DNA of 64,000 nucleotides from Diospyros lotus (lineage: Eukaryota; Streptophyta; Magnoliopsida; Ericales; Ebenaceae). Below, one piece after another: positions 51,561 to 63,405 of the stretch. The position numbers and the translations under genes are program-made. The notes under the pieces are model-generated. The model did no database searches, had not been told where the DNA came from, and worked only from the letters and a program-made list of their open reading frames with translations. Numbering within the stretch: position 1 is the first letter of the stretch; each line of letters starts with the position of its first letter. The DNA is taken from contig NC_068346.1 of assembly GCF_014633365.1 (NCBI RefSeq), positions 12,359,030 through 12,423,029 of the forward strand. Reading direction: 5' to 3'.

Positions 51561-52060
51561 CTTAAAAAAATGTTAGAATCAAGTGTCATGGAACACAATG
51601 GATTATCAAACTGGTGGAATAAATAAATGGACTAATAACGGTGGCTTAATAATATAATAATTAAAATTATATTAGACATGACCAAATGTGTCACAATATA
51701 TGGCATCCTTATAAATTAAAGTATCAATGCTCCAACTTTCACACATTCTCAAGTGGAAAATAACGATATATGACAATAGATTTCATTATGAGATTGTTAG
51801 AGGACAGCAAGTAGTTGTGTTGCAATATGACATCATGGATCATTTGACAAAATCCAAACACATCTTAGCAAACAAGTTAGCTCAATCACAATTTACACAT
51901 GAGATAGATCATGAAATTTTCTTATCATTTTTGTTAGTATTGGTTAGGGTAAAGACTAAAGATTTATCATGAGATTGTGTAAAGAGAACCATCAAAAAAA
52001 TTTGGGAATATGTTCTTTGCATAATGGCCAGTTCAAGATTAGGTGAGGCATTAGGCGACA
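51561..52060 (+). other. Intergenic; possible degenerate copia tail
   Basis: A frame at 51727-51972 reads YDNRFHYEIVRGQQVVVLQYD then MDHLTKS, faintly like the end of a Ty1/copia RNase H (DRHF.RE...QLADI.TK). The match is weak and no other element parts were found. Confidence 0.25.
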
Positions 52061-52065
52061 ATTAT

Positions 52066-52665
52066 TCTAACATCTCACGTCGAGTTATAGGAAGAATCGG
52101 AACAACTTACCTTGATGGGCTTATACGAACTTTCTAGGGGGTCACCCATCTTTGAGCTCCCCACCTCAAACACGCTTAACTCTGGAGTTTTTTGTCTACA
52201 TTAAATCCAAAAGATATCCAGCTAGTGTTGTTTCCCTCATTATTTATCCTCGATATATACTACTCTTCTTTAGGTTCTTGGGGTATTACATTCTCTCCCC
52301 CTTAATCATATGACATCATCGTTATGCGACTTTATAACTGGTCTCAGCTCTTTCTCGTCTAGTGTCTCCGGTCTAGTACCTAGCCTTTGGTTAGTACACA
52401 GTCCCAACACACGGTCTAGGTTAGCTTTGATACCACTTGTAACATCCCGTATCGAATAATAGGAAGGATTGAAACAACTTATCCTGATAGGCCTATGCAA
52501 ACTTCTTAGGGGGTCACTCATCTTTGAGCTTTCCTAGCTTAAAACACGTTTAACTCAGGAGTTTTTTTACTTACATTCAGCCAAAAAAGTATTTAGCTAG
52601 TGTTGTTTCATTTCTTATTTATTCTCGATATATATTACCATTCTTTGGACTTTTGAGATATTACA
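52066..52665 (-). mobile_element. Complete Cassandra-type TRIM retrotransposon
   Basis: A 600-bp element with two LTRs: 52066-52290 and 52438-52665. The internal part is only ~147 bp. On the minus strand the 5' LTR ends TTACA, followed two bases on by TGGTATCAAAGC (plus-strand 52424-52435), a primer site for initiator tRNA-Met. A purine tract (AGGGGGAGAGAA, plus-strand 52291-52302) abuts the 3' LTR. A perfect 5-bp target duplication ATTAT flanks it (52061-52065, 52666-52670). Each LTR carries a 5S rRNA-like stretch (inverse of GGGGGTCACCCATCTTTGAG and ACACGCTTAACTCTGGAGTT), the hallmark of Cassandra. Non-autonomous. Confidence 0.9.
52143..52198 (-). ncRNA. 5S rRNA-like segment in the left Cassandra LTR
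   Basis: The minus strand carries the 5S rRNA internal-promoter region in degraded form (AACTCCAGAGTTAAGCGTGT ... GATGGGTGACCCCC; 5S: AACTCCGAAGTTAAGCGTGC ... GATGGGTGACC). A second, more diverged copy is at about 52510-52565 in the other LTR. Not a functional 5S gene. Confidence 0.75.
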
Positions 52666-52670
52666 ATTAT

Positions 52671-53779
52671 TTTAGCGGATCTTTACTAATATAAATAAAT
52701 AATAAAAAGTTATTAAAAATTTATTTTTTTTGTTTTTTGAGATGAAAACTATTAATTAATTTTTTGTATTCAAGTTTATAAAGCAAATGTTTTTCAATTA
52801 ACAATATTTCCAAATTACTTAATATTTTTTATAACGTAATTGAATGTAAATAAAATTTTATGAATTTTAATTTTGAAAAACTTTTTTCTCCTGAATCTAC
52901 AATAACAAGAAAGATTAGTAGTATTCTATAAGCTGTCAATGCATTTGGAAAAAAATTACTGTTTTTATAAAATTTAGTTTGACAAGTGGTGTTGCTATTT
53001 CTATGGTTATAATTTTTTTTAAAACTTTTAATTATGAAAATAAATCTAAACCATTAATATCATAGAGCATGTCATATTTTAGAAAAATTTTAAGATTTAA
53101 ATAATTTTTCTTCAAATTAAGGAGATATTTTAACTAAACTAAGTGTTACATGAACAATTGGTTCAGATTTATGGATAGATTATATTAATTTGCACCGAAA
53201 GTCAAATTAGACCTATTATCTGACAAATGGAGCATATAAATTGAAATTTGTTAAAAACTGAATATCTTATCTTATCTAATATTTAGAGGGAGAAAATATA
53301 TTATAATAAATTTAACTTATAAATGTAACATAATAGTAGTTTGTTTAATTATAACTCCAGATTTGTTTATTAATTTAGGTTGTTTACACCACCAATGATC
53401 ATGGCTATCCACTCTCATTTTTTATTTTTATATTGTTCTAGATTAGGTAGGGTGTCTTTTGCATTAAACCAAATTAATATAACAAATACACTATTTGATA
53501 CAATTTTTACTGATATGAAAAATACACTATTTGATACAGGTTACACCAAATTAAATCAATTTTTTCTTGCTTGCCTGCTCTTCTCATTTTTTTAGGGCCC
53601 TACTCTTTTCTCGTGGGTCTTAGGCATAAGCCTTGAGCTGACATTGATGAACATGTGTTATGAATTTTAAAGATAGCTGAGAAGAGCACTTATTTATTAC
53701 ATTTATCAAAGTAATTTGTCTACAAAGCATATTATGAACAAAGGTGTACCATCCTAATATGCTAAATTGGAATAAGAGA
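52671..53779. other. AT-rich intergenic DNA
   Basis: Contains a short direct duplication AATACACTATTTGATACA (53485-53502 and 53520-53537). Nothing else recognised. Confidence 0.4.
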
Positions 53780-54062
53780 AAGAAAGCTAATAGTGACCAA
53801 CATCATAATATATTTCATGTATCACAACTTAGGAAACACTAAACCTATCCCAAATAGTTTGGAAGGATGACACAAAAGTCCTAGATGATTTGATCTACCC
53901 TCAAAAGAAGAATAATAGAGATGTTGGTCCATTTAGACATGGTAGAGCAAAATTTGAGTAACAAAGTCATGCCATTAATAAAGAAACTAGAAGAAGATAA
54001 AATGAGGTGACTTGGAAGCATGAGGGGGACATGAAAAATAAGTATTAATCTCATATGTTTGA
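53780..54062 (+). pseudogene. Ty3/gypsy pol C-terminal remnant
   Basis: Frame pieces read QHHNIFHVSQLRKH (53798-53839) and, after several stops and shifts, SNKVMPLIKKL and NEVTWKHEGDMKNKY (about 53960-54046). This is the ordered tail of Ty3/gypsy integrases (HNVFHVS.LRK ... LRNK.IPLVKV ... EATWE.E.EM...Y). Highly decayed; no LTRs recognised. Confidence 0.65.
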
Positions 54063-55294
54063 AGTCTTGATGTAAATGATGACCTTGAGGATTCTTGTGG
54101 TGCCTCAGAAAATTTTAAGAATAAAATTGATCTAGGAGATTTAATGCCTTACCTTCGAAGTAAGCTTCTCGTGAATAAAGTATGGTTGGTTTAAATTTTA
54201 TATAAACTTAGATTTGAACAATTATGATTAGGTCTAGAATTTTGAAGATCAAAATAAAATTGAACTATTCTAACTTTATATAACCTATCTTAATATATTT
54301 AAAAAAACACAAAGATGTCCCTCGAGACATAGTTGAGTGGCAAAGGGGCAGGCTGAAAGTTTGTCTGGGGGCTCTCAGTGTAGGTTTGATTTTTGGGAGA
54401 AACAAAATGTTTCTTTTTGGGGAGAACTTTGAGAGTAATATCAGTGGTGTCAAGACCTATTACTCTGGTCACTTGGACACATTTTGTAATTCACCTCTTC
54501 AGTGTAGTTTTAAAAGTGGGGTGACTATGATGCTAATAATGAGACGTAATAAAAGAAAAAAACATTAAGATAGTTAGCATAAGTGGATGCAATAATTAGT
54601 GTAATTACAATGCTGGGGGAGAGAGAGGATGCAATAATTAGTGTAATTACAATACGGGGAGAGAGAGAGAGAGATTTTGAAAAATTTAGAAAAAAAAATA
54701 GGGATACTTTAAAAATAGTCAAATTAGCCATTGTATTTTCAGACTTGGCTAGAAAATGATTATTATATTTTAAGAATGACCGAGTTACACTTGCGGTGTG
54801 CGGTTCTTTGAATTTAAATTTTTGAGTTTTGACTTTAACATGTGCAATGGAAACATTTATTATAATAACTAATACAACATTAGGTCTAAAAAGTAAAATA
54901 TTTATTTGGTTGTTTTTAAAGTATAATAATGATTAAGTTGGCATCAATTTAAAATATAATAAATTATTTGACTTTTTAAAAATATAATGATCAATTTAAC
55001 AGACTAAAATATAATAATTTATTTAATAATTCACACACACAAAAAAAAGTAACAATTACTTAACCATAAAAGAGGATTTATTCCTAAATATATATATATA
55101 TATATATATAATGGATAGTCGGCACATTTGGGTCAACTTGGAACATAGTGTAATTACCAATCACCGACGGCTTTTGACGGCTTCTTCCGGACAATACTAG
55201 ATAGATTGATTACCCGCACCGCAGCGGGCAGCGAAAGTATGCCCAGAAATTGTGCTTTAACTGCGTTTGCGGTGATCTAGGCGACACATCATAG
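54063..55294. other. Intergenic and SCD2 upstream region
   Basis: Contains a ~43-bp tandem duplication (GATGCAATAATTAGTGTAAT at 54586 and 54628), GA runs, and (AT)n at 55088-55111. The SCD2-like promoter and leader occupy the last few hundred bases. Confidence 0.45.
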
Positions 55295-58200
55295 ATGGAT
55301 AGGAGACGAACCGACAGTCCGGTGTACGGCCGGCAGTGGAGCAGCGAATCCAGCGCCACCGGCGGCTCCTCCTCTCCGGCAATGTCGCCCTCGTCCTATC
55401 ACCCCCACCACGCCCGCTCCTCTTCTGCCACCGGCATTTCCAACATCAAGCGCACTCAGAACTTCGCCGCCAAAGCTGCCGCCCAACGCCTAGCTCAGGT
55501 CATGGCTTCTCAGGCCACCGACAATGCCGACGACGATGACGACGATAACGATGACCTCGGCTTCCCTCTCGGTGCTCCTCCGCTTCCGTCCTTTACCAGG
55601 CCTCTCAGTAACACTAATAAAGTCAACCTCAGCAGTAACATTATGCCTTCGATTCCGTCTACTAAGACCACTAGATCCGCTTCTCCTGGGGTAAGGAGTT
55701 TGTGTTTCCATTGCCTTTCTTTGAGGTTGGTGTTTATAAATGATGAATTTTCCTTTTTTGGCCCTTCTTCTTCTGGAGCAATTTTGGGAGCTCAATCACA
55801 TTGTGTAATTTGATTCATCATGGTTCTGAAATCCACATTAAATAACAAAGGGAATTGGAACTGCTCTGCTATAAACTCATAATTTCATATTTATGAGCAT
55901 GATTATATTGTCTTTGTTCTTACATTTAATTATAAATTGTTTATGGAAAACAAGTTTGAGTTCATGGAGCAATCTCAATGAGTCTAACTGGGTTTTCTTC
56001 TACTTTAATTAGGCAGCCAGAAAATTTGTAGAGGAAACGCAATCAGTTCGCTCAACATCAGCTGGAAGACCATCGGCGGCGATTCGTACAACTCCATCAG
56101 TACCATCTAGTAGAACATCATTGAAGACTCCAATTCCCATACCACCAATTGATCCTCCAACTAATAGGCAAAAAGAGAAAAGGTAAAAAAAAAGTAAAAA
56201 CAAACCCCAATTCCACTGTATTTTTAGGTACTATTGGGCAACGAAATTAGAGCTTTGCCTAAGCCAAAAAGAAAAAAAGAAAATGAAATTTGAGCTTTGT
56301 GAAGTGTTTGAATAGACTTAACTTTATTTATCACCATAAGAAATATATAGATGCGTGCATGCACTTGTATATTCTCATGTTCATTTTGTGAGCTGTATAG
56401 GATGGCTATATAGAGACATGCTGGTGTTTACACAGCATCAAATATTTGGTATAGCTGTTTGTTTGATCAACTGAATATAACCCCTGATATGTACAAATTG
56501 CAGATTTTCATCAAACTTGGGGCAAATGAACTTGAAGGACACAGGAGATCAACGGGAAGCTTCTGCCCTTTGTGATGAAGTATGTTATAACATGGATCAT
56601 TTTTTACATTTTTTTATTTCAGTGTGCTACTTGTTTCATCTGAATATGTGCCTTGATTTTGTTCTTTATAGATGCATGAAGAGGATTTATGCTTTGCTCT
56701 GGTTGTTGATTCTCTCATTAAGCTAATCTTGGCTTATTTTTGCAGCTTGATATGCTACAAGAAGAAAATGAGAATCTTCTTGAAAAGGTGCAGACCTTTT
56801 CTTTTCTCCTGCATCCCCACCAATTTTTTTTTTTTTTTAATCATGTATCTTGTCTAAACATGCTATTAAGAACTAACATTTAGTTGGGATTTGTTGTACA
56901 GCTAAGGGTTGCAGAAGAGGGTTGTGAGGAAGCAGAGGCTAGAGTTAGGGAGCTTGAGAAACAGGTGATGTATTTAAATAATTGTTCAGTACAATGGAAT
57001 GTAAGAATGTGGCCAAGACTCCAACAAGAAATTTATCGGTGGATTGTTTTACATTAGTGATTTCAGCTAGATATTTTGGTTCCATAAGTTAGTATGGTAG
57101 CTTCAAAATTTTGACAGACTTATTTGTTGTCTATGATTATGCAAGTGATTGATTTTCCTGATATTGCAGTATAAAGATCATCAAGTGCAATTTTGGACTT
57201 GTTTTATATGTATATATTTTTGATTTTACTATCTATAATGGTTTTTATGTTTTTCTTGTCTTGATTTTTATGGTTATCCATATTCTTTTGAAAATTTTGA
57301 GTTCGCTGCTGCTGACGCTTTTTCGCAACGCAGAGGAAATATTTGCTTGAGGTTATCATGTGAGTTTGTATTGCAAAATCATTTCAATATTATATTCTGG
57401 CTATATTCTATTGTGATCAAATACTTTTTTGTGGACTAGAGAGATTACATTTTGAAAATGCTATCTTTATTTCTTTCTTCCTTTCAAATTTACATACGTG
57501 GTATCCCGTGAATAACTAGCTCCTTCTGAATGTAACATGGGACTTTGCTGCTTATCTGTGATTATCAGGTAGCTGCTCTTGGTGAAGGGGTATCTTTAGA
57601 AGCAAAACTGTTGAGCAGGTATTCTAGAGTTATTAATCCATCTCATTTCTGCCTTTTTTTATTTTTTTATCAAATATTTCCTTGAAAGCCTTTTGAATTG
57701 ATTATGACATCTTGTGTTAATCATTTGTAGAAAGGAAGCTGCATTGCGTCAAAGAGAGGTATGTGGCACATTTGAATTGTTTCTGCCTTTCTTTCTTTTT
57801 AACTTTAATATTTGGTACTCAAACTTTCCATTTATTTCATTTGTCCCTAATTTTGAACTGGATCAACTAAGCTTTATACAAAAGCCATCTGCTTGACTAT
57901 AAAATCAGATTGATGTCTTCCATATTGTATATGGCATGGATTCTAATTTTCCTGTCTTCTGAAATTTAAGCATAATGGAGAAATGATTTATTATCACAGG
58001 CTGCACTTAGAGATGCAAAACAAACAAAAGATGGAGTAGATGAGGAGATTTCCTCCCTCCGCTCAGAACTTAAGGTAGGGTATTCCACCCCATGCAAGTT
58101 TACTTCTGTGTTGTTTATTTTCTGTACTTTTTTTCTAGGTTCTTCTACTACTACTGCATAATGTAACTGCATGCTTTTGAACTTTTGCTTGACCAGAAAG

Positions 58201-58444
58201 TCAAAAGTGAGGCCACAGCTGCTGTAGACCAGCTTCAGGGAACTGAATCTGAAGTTAGAGCTCTGCATTCTATGACTCAAAGGATGGTATTAACCCAGAG
58301 TGAAATGGTATGCACATCCATAGTTGTTTGGAACTTCATACTACGTTTCTTAAAGATTTATTCACTTGCATGCCATCTTGCAGGAGGAAGTTGTCCTTAA
58401 GCGGTGTTGGCTTGCACGTTATTGGGGATTAGCTGCACGATATG
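55295..58444 (+). CDS. SCD2: SCD2-like coiled-coil trafficking protein (first 10 coding exons)
   Basis: Exons 55295-55690, 56013-56182, 56504-56579, 56746-56787, 56902-56964, 57569-57618, 57731-57758, 58000-58074, 58197-58307 and 58384-58444 join in phase to 357 residues plus one base. The start [15 protein letters not shown] is typical of STOMATAL CYTOKINESIS DEFECTIVE 2. A Ser-rich region, [18 protein letters not shown] (56-73) and an acidic run (about 79-87) follow. A long coiled coil runs from about 212 to 337 ([54 protein letters not shown]). The last visible part is [24 protein letters not shown]2 works with the DENN protein SCD1 and the exocyst in cytokinesis and clathrin-linked membrane traffic. 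The donor G|gtaatc at 58445 is intact. The missing C-terminus must lie past 64000. Confidence 0.92.
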
Positions 58445-58676
58445 GTAATCTGCATGTTGTGATTATTTTTTTTTCAATATTTAGACTTAAAAGTTCATGT
58501 TGTGTAGATCTCCACAATCTCTCCTGGGGATCAATCTCTTTGGCAATCTTCAAATATTAGATCTGCATAATCTTTCCCTCTAGGGATTTAGTCTCCAAAT
58601 ACATCTCAAAATGCCAGCATGTTAAGGTGTCATGTGAATTTTTATATTCTTTTCTGCATGCCAGCATGTGAATTTT

Positions 58677-58787
58677 TATCTGGTCACAGCATCTACTTTC
58701 CTTTCACTTATTTGCCCTTTTCTTGACAAAATGTAACAAACCCACCCAAGAATTTGGTATGCATCAATCATATGCTGTGACCAGATA
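58677..58787. repeat. Perfect 16-bp inverted repeat in SCD2 intron 10
   Basis: TATCTGGTCACAGCAT (58677-58692) is exactly complementary to 58772-58787, separated by 79 bp. Direct GCCAGCATGT/TGTGAATTTTTAT duplications lie just upstream (58613-58679). Possibly a decayed MITE. Confidence 0.6.
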
Positions 58788-59248
58788 TCACCTCCTGTTA
58801 GCTAAGCTCTAAAGAATCACCCTTTTCCTTTATGGAGAAGTATTCCTCACCCCTACACTCCTTAGGGAGGAATAGATACAACAGTTATTGTGCAACGAGC
58901 CAAAAACCTTACCCCTTTCCACCTCTGCAAAGAACCCTCTTCCTCTATCTTCCACGTCAAATGTTTGTTTGATGTGAAATATCTTTCTTTTCCACATTTT
59001 CCCTATTTAGATGCTCAAAGTTGGGAATTTTATGCCAGGTACAAGCACCTCAACAACCATGCTAGGATACTCTGAAAACTTTGATAAAAAATTTGTTTTT
59101 GTATATTTTTCATTTTTGTAACATTTTTTTTTTGAAACTAGCAAAAATACTTTTTATTCCCAAAAACTAGGGTATTTTGTGATAAATTTCCTAAAAGTAG
59201 TTATTGGCACTGTGTCCTCCTCCTCTTGAGCTTATCTAGTTTCAAAAT

Positions 59249-59489
59249 TGTTGGTTCACGAAAATATGTCAAGGAAAAGATCTTTAGAAGTTTCCAAATC
59301 TGAAATAGGATATTTCCTAATTTAGACTTAGGAAACTTTCCTAAAAATGTTGATATGTATCTTTCCTTTCTGTTTTCCTTCATTTCTTGTAATTAGATTA
59401 GTTTCCTTATGTTGTATCTCTTTTCCTCTATAAGAGGATGTACTCGTATACATTGTTAATACAAGAGAGTTTTATTTTGATTTCCTACA
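59249..59489 (+). repeat. Probable 5' LTR of the copia element
   Basis: Begins TGTTGG and ends TACA directly before the primer binding site. It includes a TATA-like CTCTATAAGAGG (59426-59437) and TTAATACAAGAGAGTTTT near the end, as in copia LTRs. The 3' LTR is outside the window, so the left boundary is a best guess. Confidence 0.6.
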
Positions 59490-59502
59490 TGGTATTAGAG
59501 CC
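59490..59502 (+). other. Primer binding site (tRNA-iMet)
   Basis: TGGTATTAGAGCC differs by one base from the common plant PBS TGGTATCAGAGC and starts directly after the LTR. Confidence 0.85.
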
Positions 59503-59671
59503 TTCAATATCCTCTTGTCCATCCTAAAACCCTAGTGTGCCTTCATTGCACATTCTTTTTCCACTCTATCCAAGCCTTTGGTGCCTCCTCTTTGTCCAAC
59601 CATTTTTTTTCTCGATAACCATGTTTGAAATATCCGAAACAATATCCTTCCATGACCATGGCAGAGTCAAC

Positions 59672-60649
59672 CCCAATCGATTAGCCAACTGGAGCAGGAG
59701 AGTTGCCTGGGATGCACCATTCCTATTCGTTATACGATAGAAATTACTTGCAGTGGGCTCAACTTGTGAGGATGTTCCTCAAAGGTCGAGGGAAGATTGG
59801 CCAACTGGCCACTTGATTGGACCCCCTCCAAAGTTCTCATATCCCATATTCACAGCATGGGATATTGAAGACTCTTTGATCATGTCTTGGCTATAGAGTG
59901 CCATGCAACTAGAGGCTAGTAAGAATTTCATGTTTTTAACTTCAGCGAGAGATATTTGGGAGACTGTGAGGCAAACCTATTCTAAGGTTCAAGATGCCTC
60001 GATAATTTTTGAGATTAAAACTAAGATTAGTAGCACTAGACACGAAACCTTGACTATCACAGAGTACTACAATAAGATGAAAGGATTATGGCTAGAACTA
60101 GACCACTATCAAGACATCAAAATGGTGTGCATTGCTGATGCTACCACCCTCAATTGGATTTTTGAACGGGATAAGATTGTAGAATTCCTAGCATGCCTAA
60201 ATCAACAGTATGATCAAGTAAGAATTTAGGTGCTTGCTAGGGAGAAACTGCCTGCTCTTAATGAAGTATTTGCCATTATTAGAAGGGAAGAAGATAGAAG
60301 GGTAGCTATGCTCAATGAACATGGTGCCGAAAGTTCAGCTATGGTGTCAAGTAATAGAGAAGGAGCACGATTTAGAGCAGGAAAATCAGAGGTGTCAATG
60401 AAAAATTCAGGCTGTGAATGCCTGTGGTGTACCTATTGCAGGAAGCCAAGGCACACTGGGGATACATGCTTCAAACTCCATGGGAAAGAAGCTGTCTTGA
60501 GCAGAATGAGAGGTTTTAAGAACCTAACTCCCAAGAACCAGGTCTATATCTCCAACAAGGAGCAAGAGGAAGCTGGATCTGTAGAAAAGACAGATCCTAT
60601 TGGATTTGACCTTCCTCAATTGAATGTAGAGGAGATTAATAAACTCTAG
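59672..60649 (+). pseudogene. copia gag (UBN2-type) with zinc knuckle, broken
   Basis: The gag starts YLQWAQLVRMFLKGRGK near 59740. Then comes a frameshift near 59800, a TAG at 59894-59896 and another TAG at 60227-60229. Open blocks 59903-60229 and 60230-60649 carry ARDIWETVRQTYSKVQDA and the CX2CX4HX4C zinc knuckle CTYCRKPRHTGDTC (about 60427-60468). Confidence 0.85.
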
Positions 60650-60754
60650 AATTTCCTAAGGACAATCCGGGACGAGGCTTGCTCACTTGCTCAGCAAGGT
60701 AAATTCCTACATTCTAAGTCTTTTTCTGCCACTAAAACTGATAAGAGTAACATG

Positions 60755-61700
60755 TGAATCTTGGATTCAAGAGCCATTGATCATATGACCCCTAACTTGA
60801 ATATTTTTGAGACAAATAAGCCCCTTGAAACCCCTAAACATATAACCATTGCTAATGGAACCTCAGTTCCCATCACTGGCCAGGGCAAGGTTAAACTTAG
60901 CCCTATCTTATCTGCCAAGCAGGTACTTCATGTACCTAACTTGGCTATCAACCTTATCTCTATTCATCAATTTACCAAGGAATTAAATTGTCGTGCTATT
61001 TTTTATCCTCTATGTGTGGATTTCAGGACATGAGCATGGGGAAGATGATTAGTGTGGTTGAGGAGCATAATGGTCTGTACTTCTTACACAAGGAGACTGA
61101 TCCTAAGGGGGGGTAGCACACGGTTGCTTGCTCATCCCAGTCAAATTCTGGCCCTGCACCATTTGGCTCCATCATTATAGGCTACGTCACCCTCATTTTG
61201 CTTTGTTAGAGAGTATGTTTCCTGCTTTGTTTAAAACCCTAGATCCTAGTATGTTTTAATGTGATGTGTGTGTAATTTCAAAACACCACCGTGTGTCCTA
61301 TCCAGTCAGCAATAAAATGTCATCTAAACTTTTTTCCTTAGTCCATTCGAATGTTTGGGGACCATCCAAGATCCCCAATTGTTTTGGGGCTAGGTGGTTC
61401 ATCTCCTTTATAGATGATTGTACTTGAATGTGTTGGATCTTTCTATTAAAAGATAAAGTTGCCATTGGAACTGTCTTGCCCTATTTTTGCAAAATTATTT
61501 CTACTCAATTTGTCACTCCTATACAGAAGTTCTGAATTGATAATGCAAGGGATTATTTCAATAATCACTTGCATAAGTTTTCTTAGTAAGGAATTGTTCA
61601 CGAATCTTCCTGTATAGATACTCCATAGCAAAATGGAGTAGCTGAAAGGAAGACGAGACATATTCTTAATGTTGCCAGCTCTTCTCCATCACCACCATGT
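60755..61700 (+). pseudogene. copia protease and integrase, broken
   Basis: The protease block (60755-61033) has its active-site motif changed to DSRA (60764-60775) instead of DSGA, and a TGA where the family has Trp before ILD. The integrase follows with LFSLVHSNVWGPSKIP, FISFIDDCT then a stop, IDNARDYFN and QQNGVAERK. The acidic catalytic positions are still traceable but the frame has many stops. Confidence 0.8.
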
Positions 61701-61743
61701 CTCTAAAAATTACTAGGGAGAGGCTGTTCTAACTGCGGCTTAT

Positions 61744-63250
61744 GTGATTAATAGTGTTCCATCTAAGGTTTTAAATAATAAAAGTCCTTTCTGCTACCTG
61801 TCCTCATTCTTCCCAGACTTAAGTTTGCATACCCCTCTTCCACTTCGAGTGTTTGGTTGTGTGCGCTTTGTTCACATCCCTAAAATCCACCAAGACAAAC
61901 TTGATCTTAGAGCCCTTAGGTGTGTCTTCCTTGGTTACTCTCCAACTCAAAAGGGCTACAAGTGTTACAGTTCTACCTCTAGGAAATTCTATGTCTCCAA
62001 AGACGTCACCTTTGTTAAATCTCAACCATTTTTTAGCCCTCCTCAGATTGGTCCCCAGGGGGAGATTGGAGAATATGGGGACCAAAGCATTAGGTAAGAC
62101 TTTCATAACCTAGCACTAGCACCAACACCAACTAGCCCAAGTGATCTAGCCGACTCTCTAGTTCACACTAACCAGTCTCTGCATCCTAACTCTACTCCTA
62201 TTCCACCTACTTCCTTTGCTATCTCTCCTCAACCTGCAACATGCAATGAGCAAGCAGTCCCACGATTACCATCCCCAATTAGGTTTAAGGGCTCTTTTTA
62301 TGTGTTCAAAAGGAGGTAGCCCATTGTGGATTCTCAGCTTGCATCAATATCAGGCCTCAACCCAGGTATGGAATCTACACAACCATTGGATTCAACCCTT
62401 CCTAACCCTGTTTCTAATGACTTGGACCTGCCAATTGCTATAAGAAAAATGGGTCAGAAGTTGTACCTTACACCCTTTGTCTAATTACCTGTCCTACCGT
62501 CGTCTCTCCCAAAACCACAAAAGCTTCCTAACCTCATTGGATACCATTGTTATTCCTAAGTCAGTAGATGAGGCTCTAAAAGATCAGAATTGGAAGCAAG
62601 CTATGCTAGGGAAGATGAATGCTCTAAATAAAAATCAGACATGGGAATTGGTGTCTAGAATTTCAGGGAGTCACCCTAGTTGGCTACAGGTGGATATTTA
62701 ATTTAAAGTACAAGGCTGATGGAACTTTGGAGAGGTATAAAGCTAGGCTAGTGGCCAAGGGCTACACTTAGTCCTATGGCATAGATTATCTTGAGACTTT
62801 TGCCCCCGTGGAAAAAATTACCACTGTGAGGATTCTTATATCTCTAGCAGCTCATTTTGGGTGGAAGATGCAACAACTAGATGTGAGGAATGCCTTCTTA
62901 CATGGGGACTTGGAGGAGGAAGTGTTCATGGAGTTACTTATTGGATTTCAGGAAGGAGAGGCAAGTACAGTGTGCAAGCTTAAAAAGGCTTTGTATGGGC
63001 TCAAGTAGTCCCCATGGGTATGGTTTGGCAAGTTTTCTAAGGCCATGAAGTCTATGGGATACTACCAAAGTAGAGGGGATCACACCCTCTTCTTCAAACA
63101 TTCGGGAGGAAATGATGATGAAGAACATCATCATTTGAGATAATGATATAGTGGTCACAGGAAATGATGATGAAGAACATCAGATCCTCAAAGGGAATTG
63201 GCTAAGGAATTTGGGATTAAAGACCTTGGGGTTCTCAAATATTTTTTGGG
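61744..63250 (+). pseudogene. copia integrase tail and reverse transcriptase, catalytic loop lost
   Basis: 61744-62097 encodes the conserved post-integrase block (LRALRCVFLGYSPTQKGYKCY). The RT block begins near 62540 (VDEALKDQNWKQAM), then YKARLVAKGYT, ETFAPVEKITTVRILISLAA and QQLDVRNAFLHGDLEEEVFM. The region of the YVDD box near 63107-63182 is disrupted by a duplicated 24-bp segment and stops. GIKDLGVLKYFLGIEVA-type sequence resumes after it with a frame change. Confidence 0.8.
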
Positions 63251-63405
63251 AATAGAAGTTGCTTACTCTTAAGGCTGGAATTTTCCTATCCCAACATCAG
63301 TATGTGTTAGATTTGTTGACTAAAACAGGGATGATAGGGGGCAAAGGAGTCAACATACCTGTGGATCCTAACATTAGATTGTAGGAAAACCCAGAAGAGA
63401 AAGCA

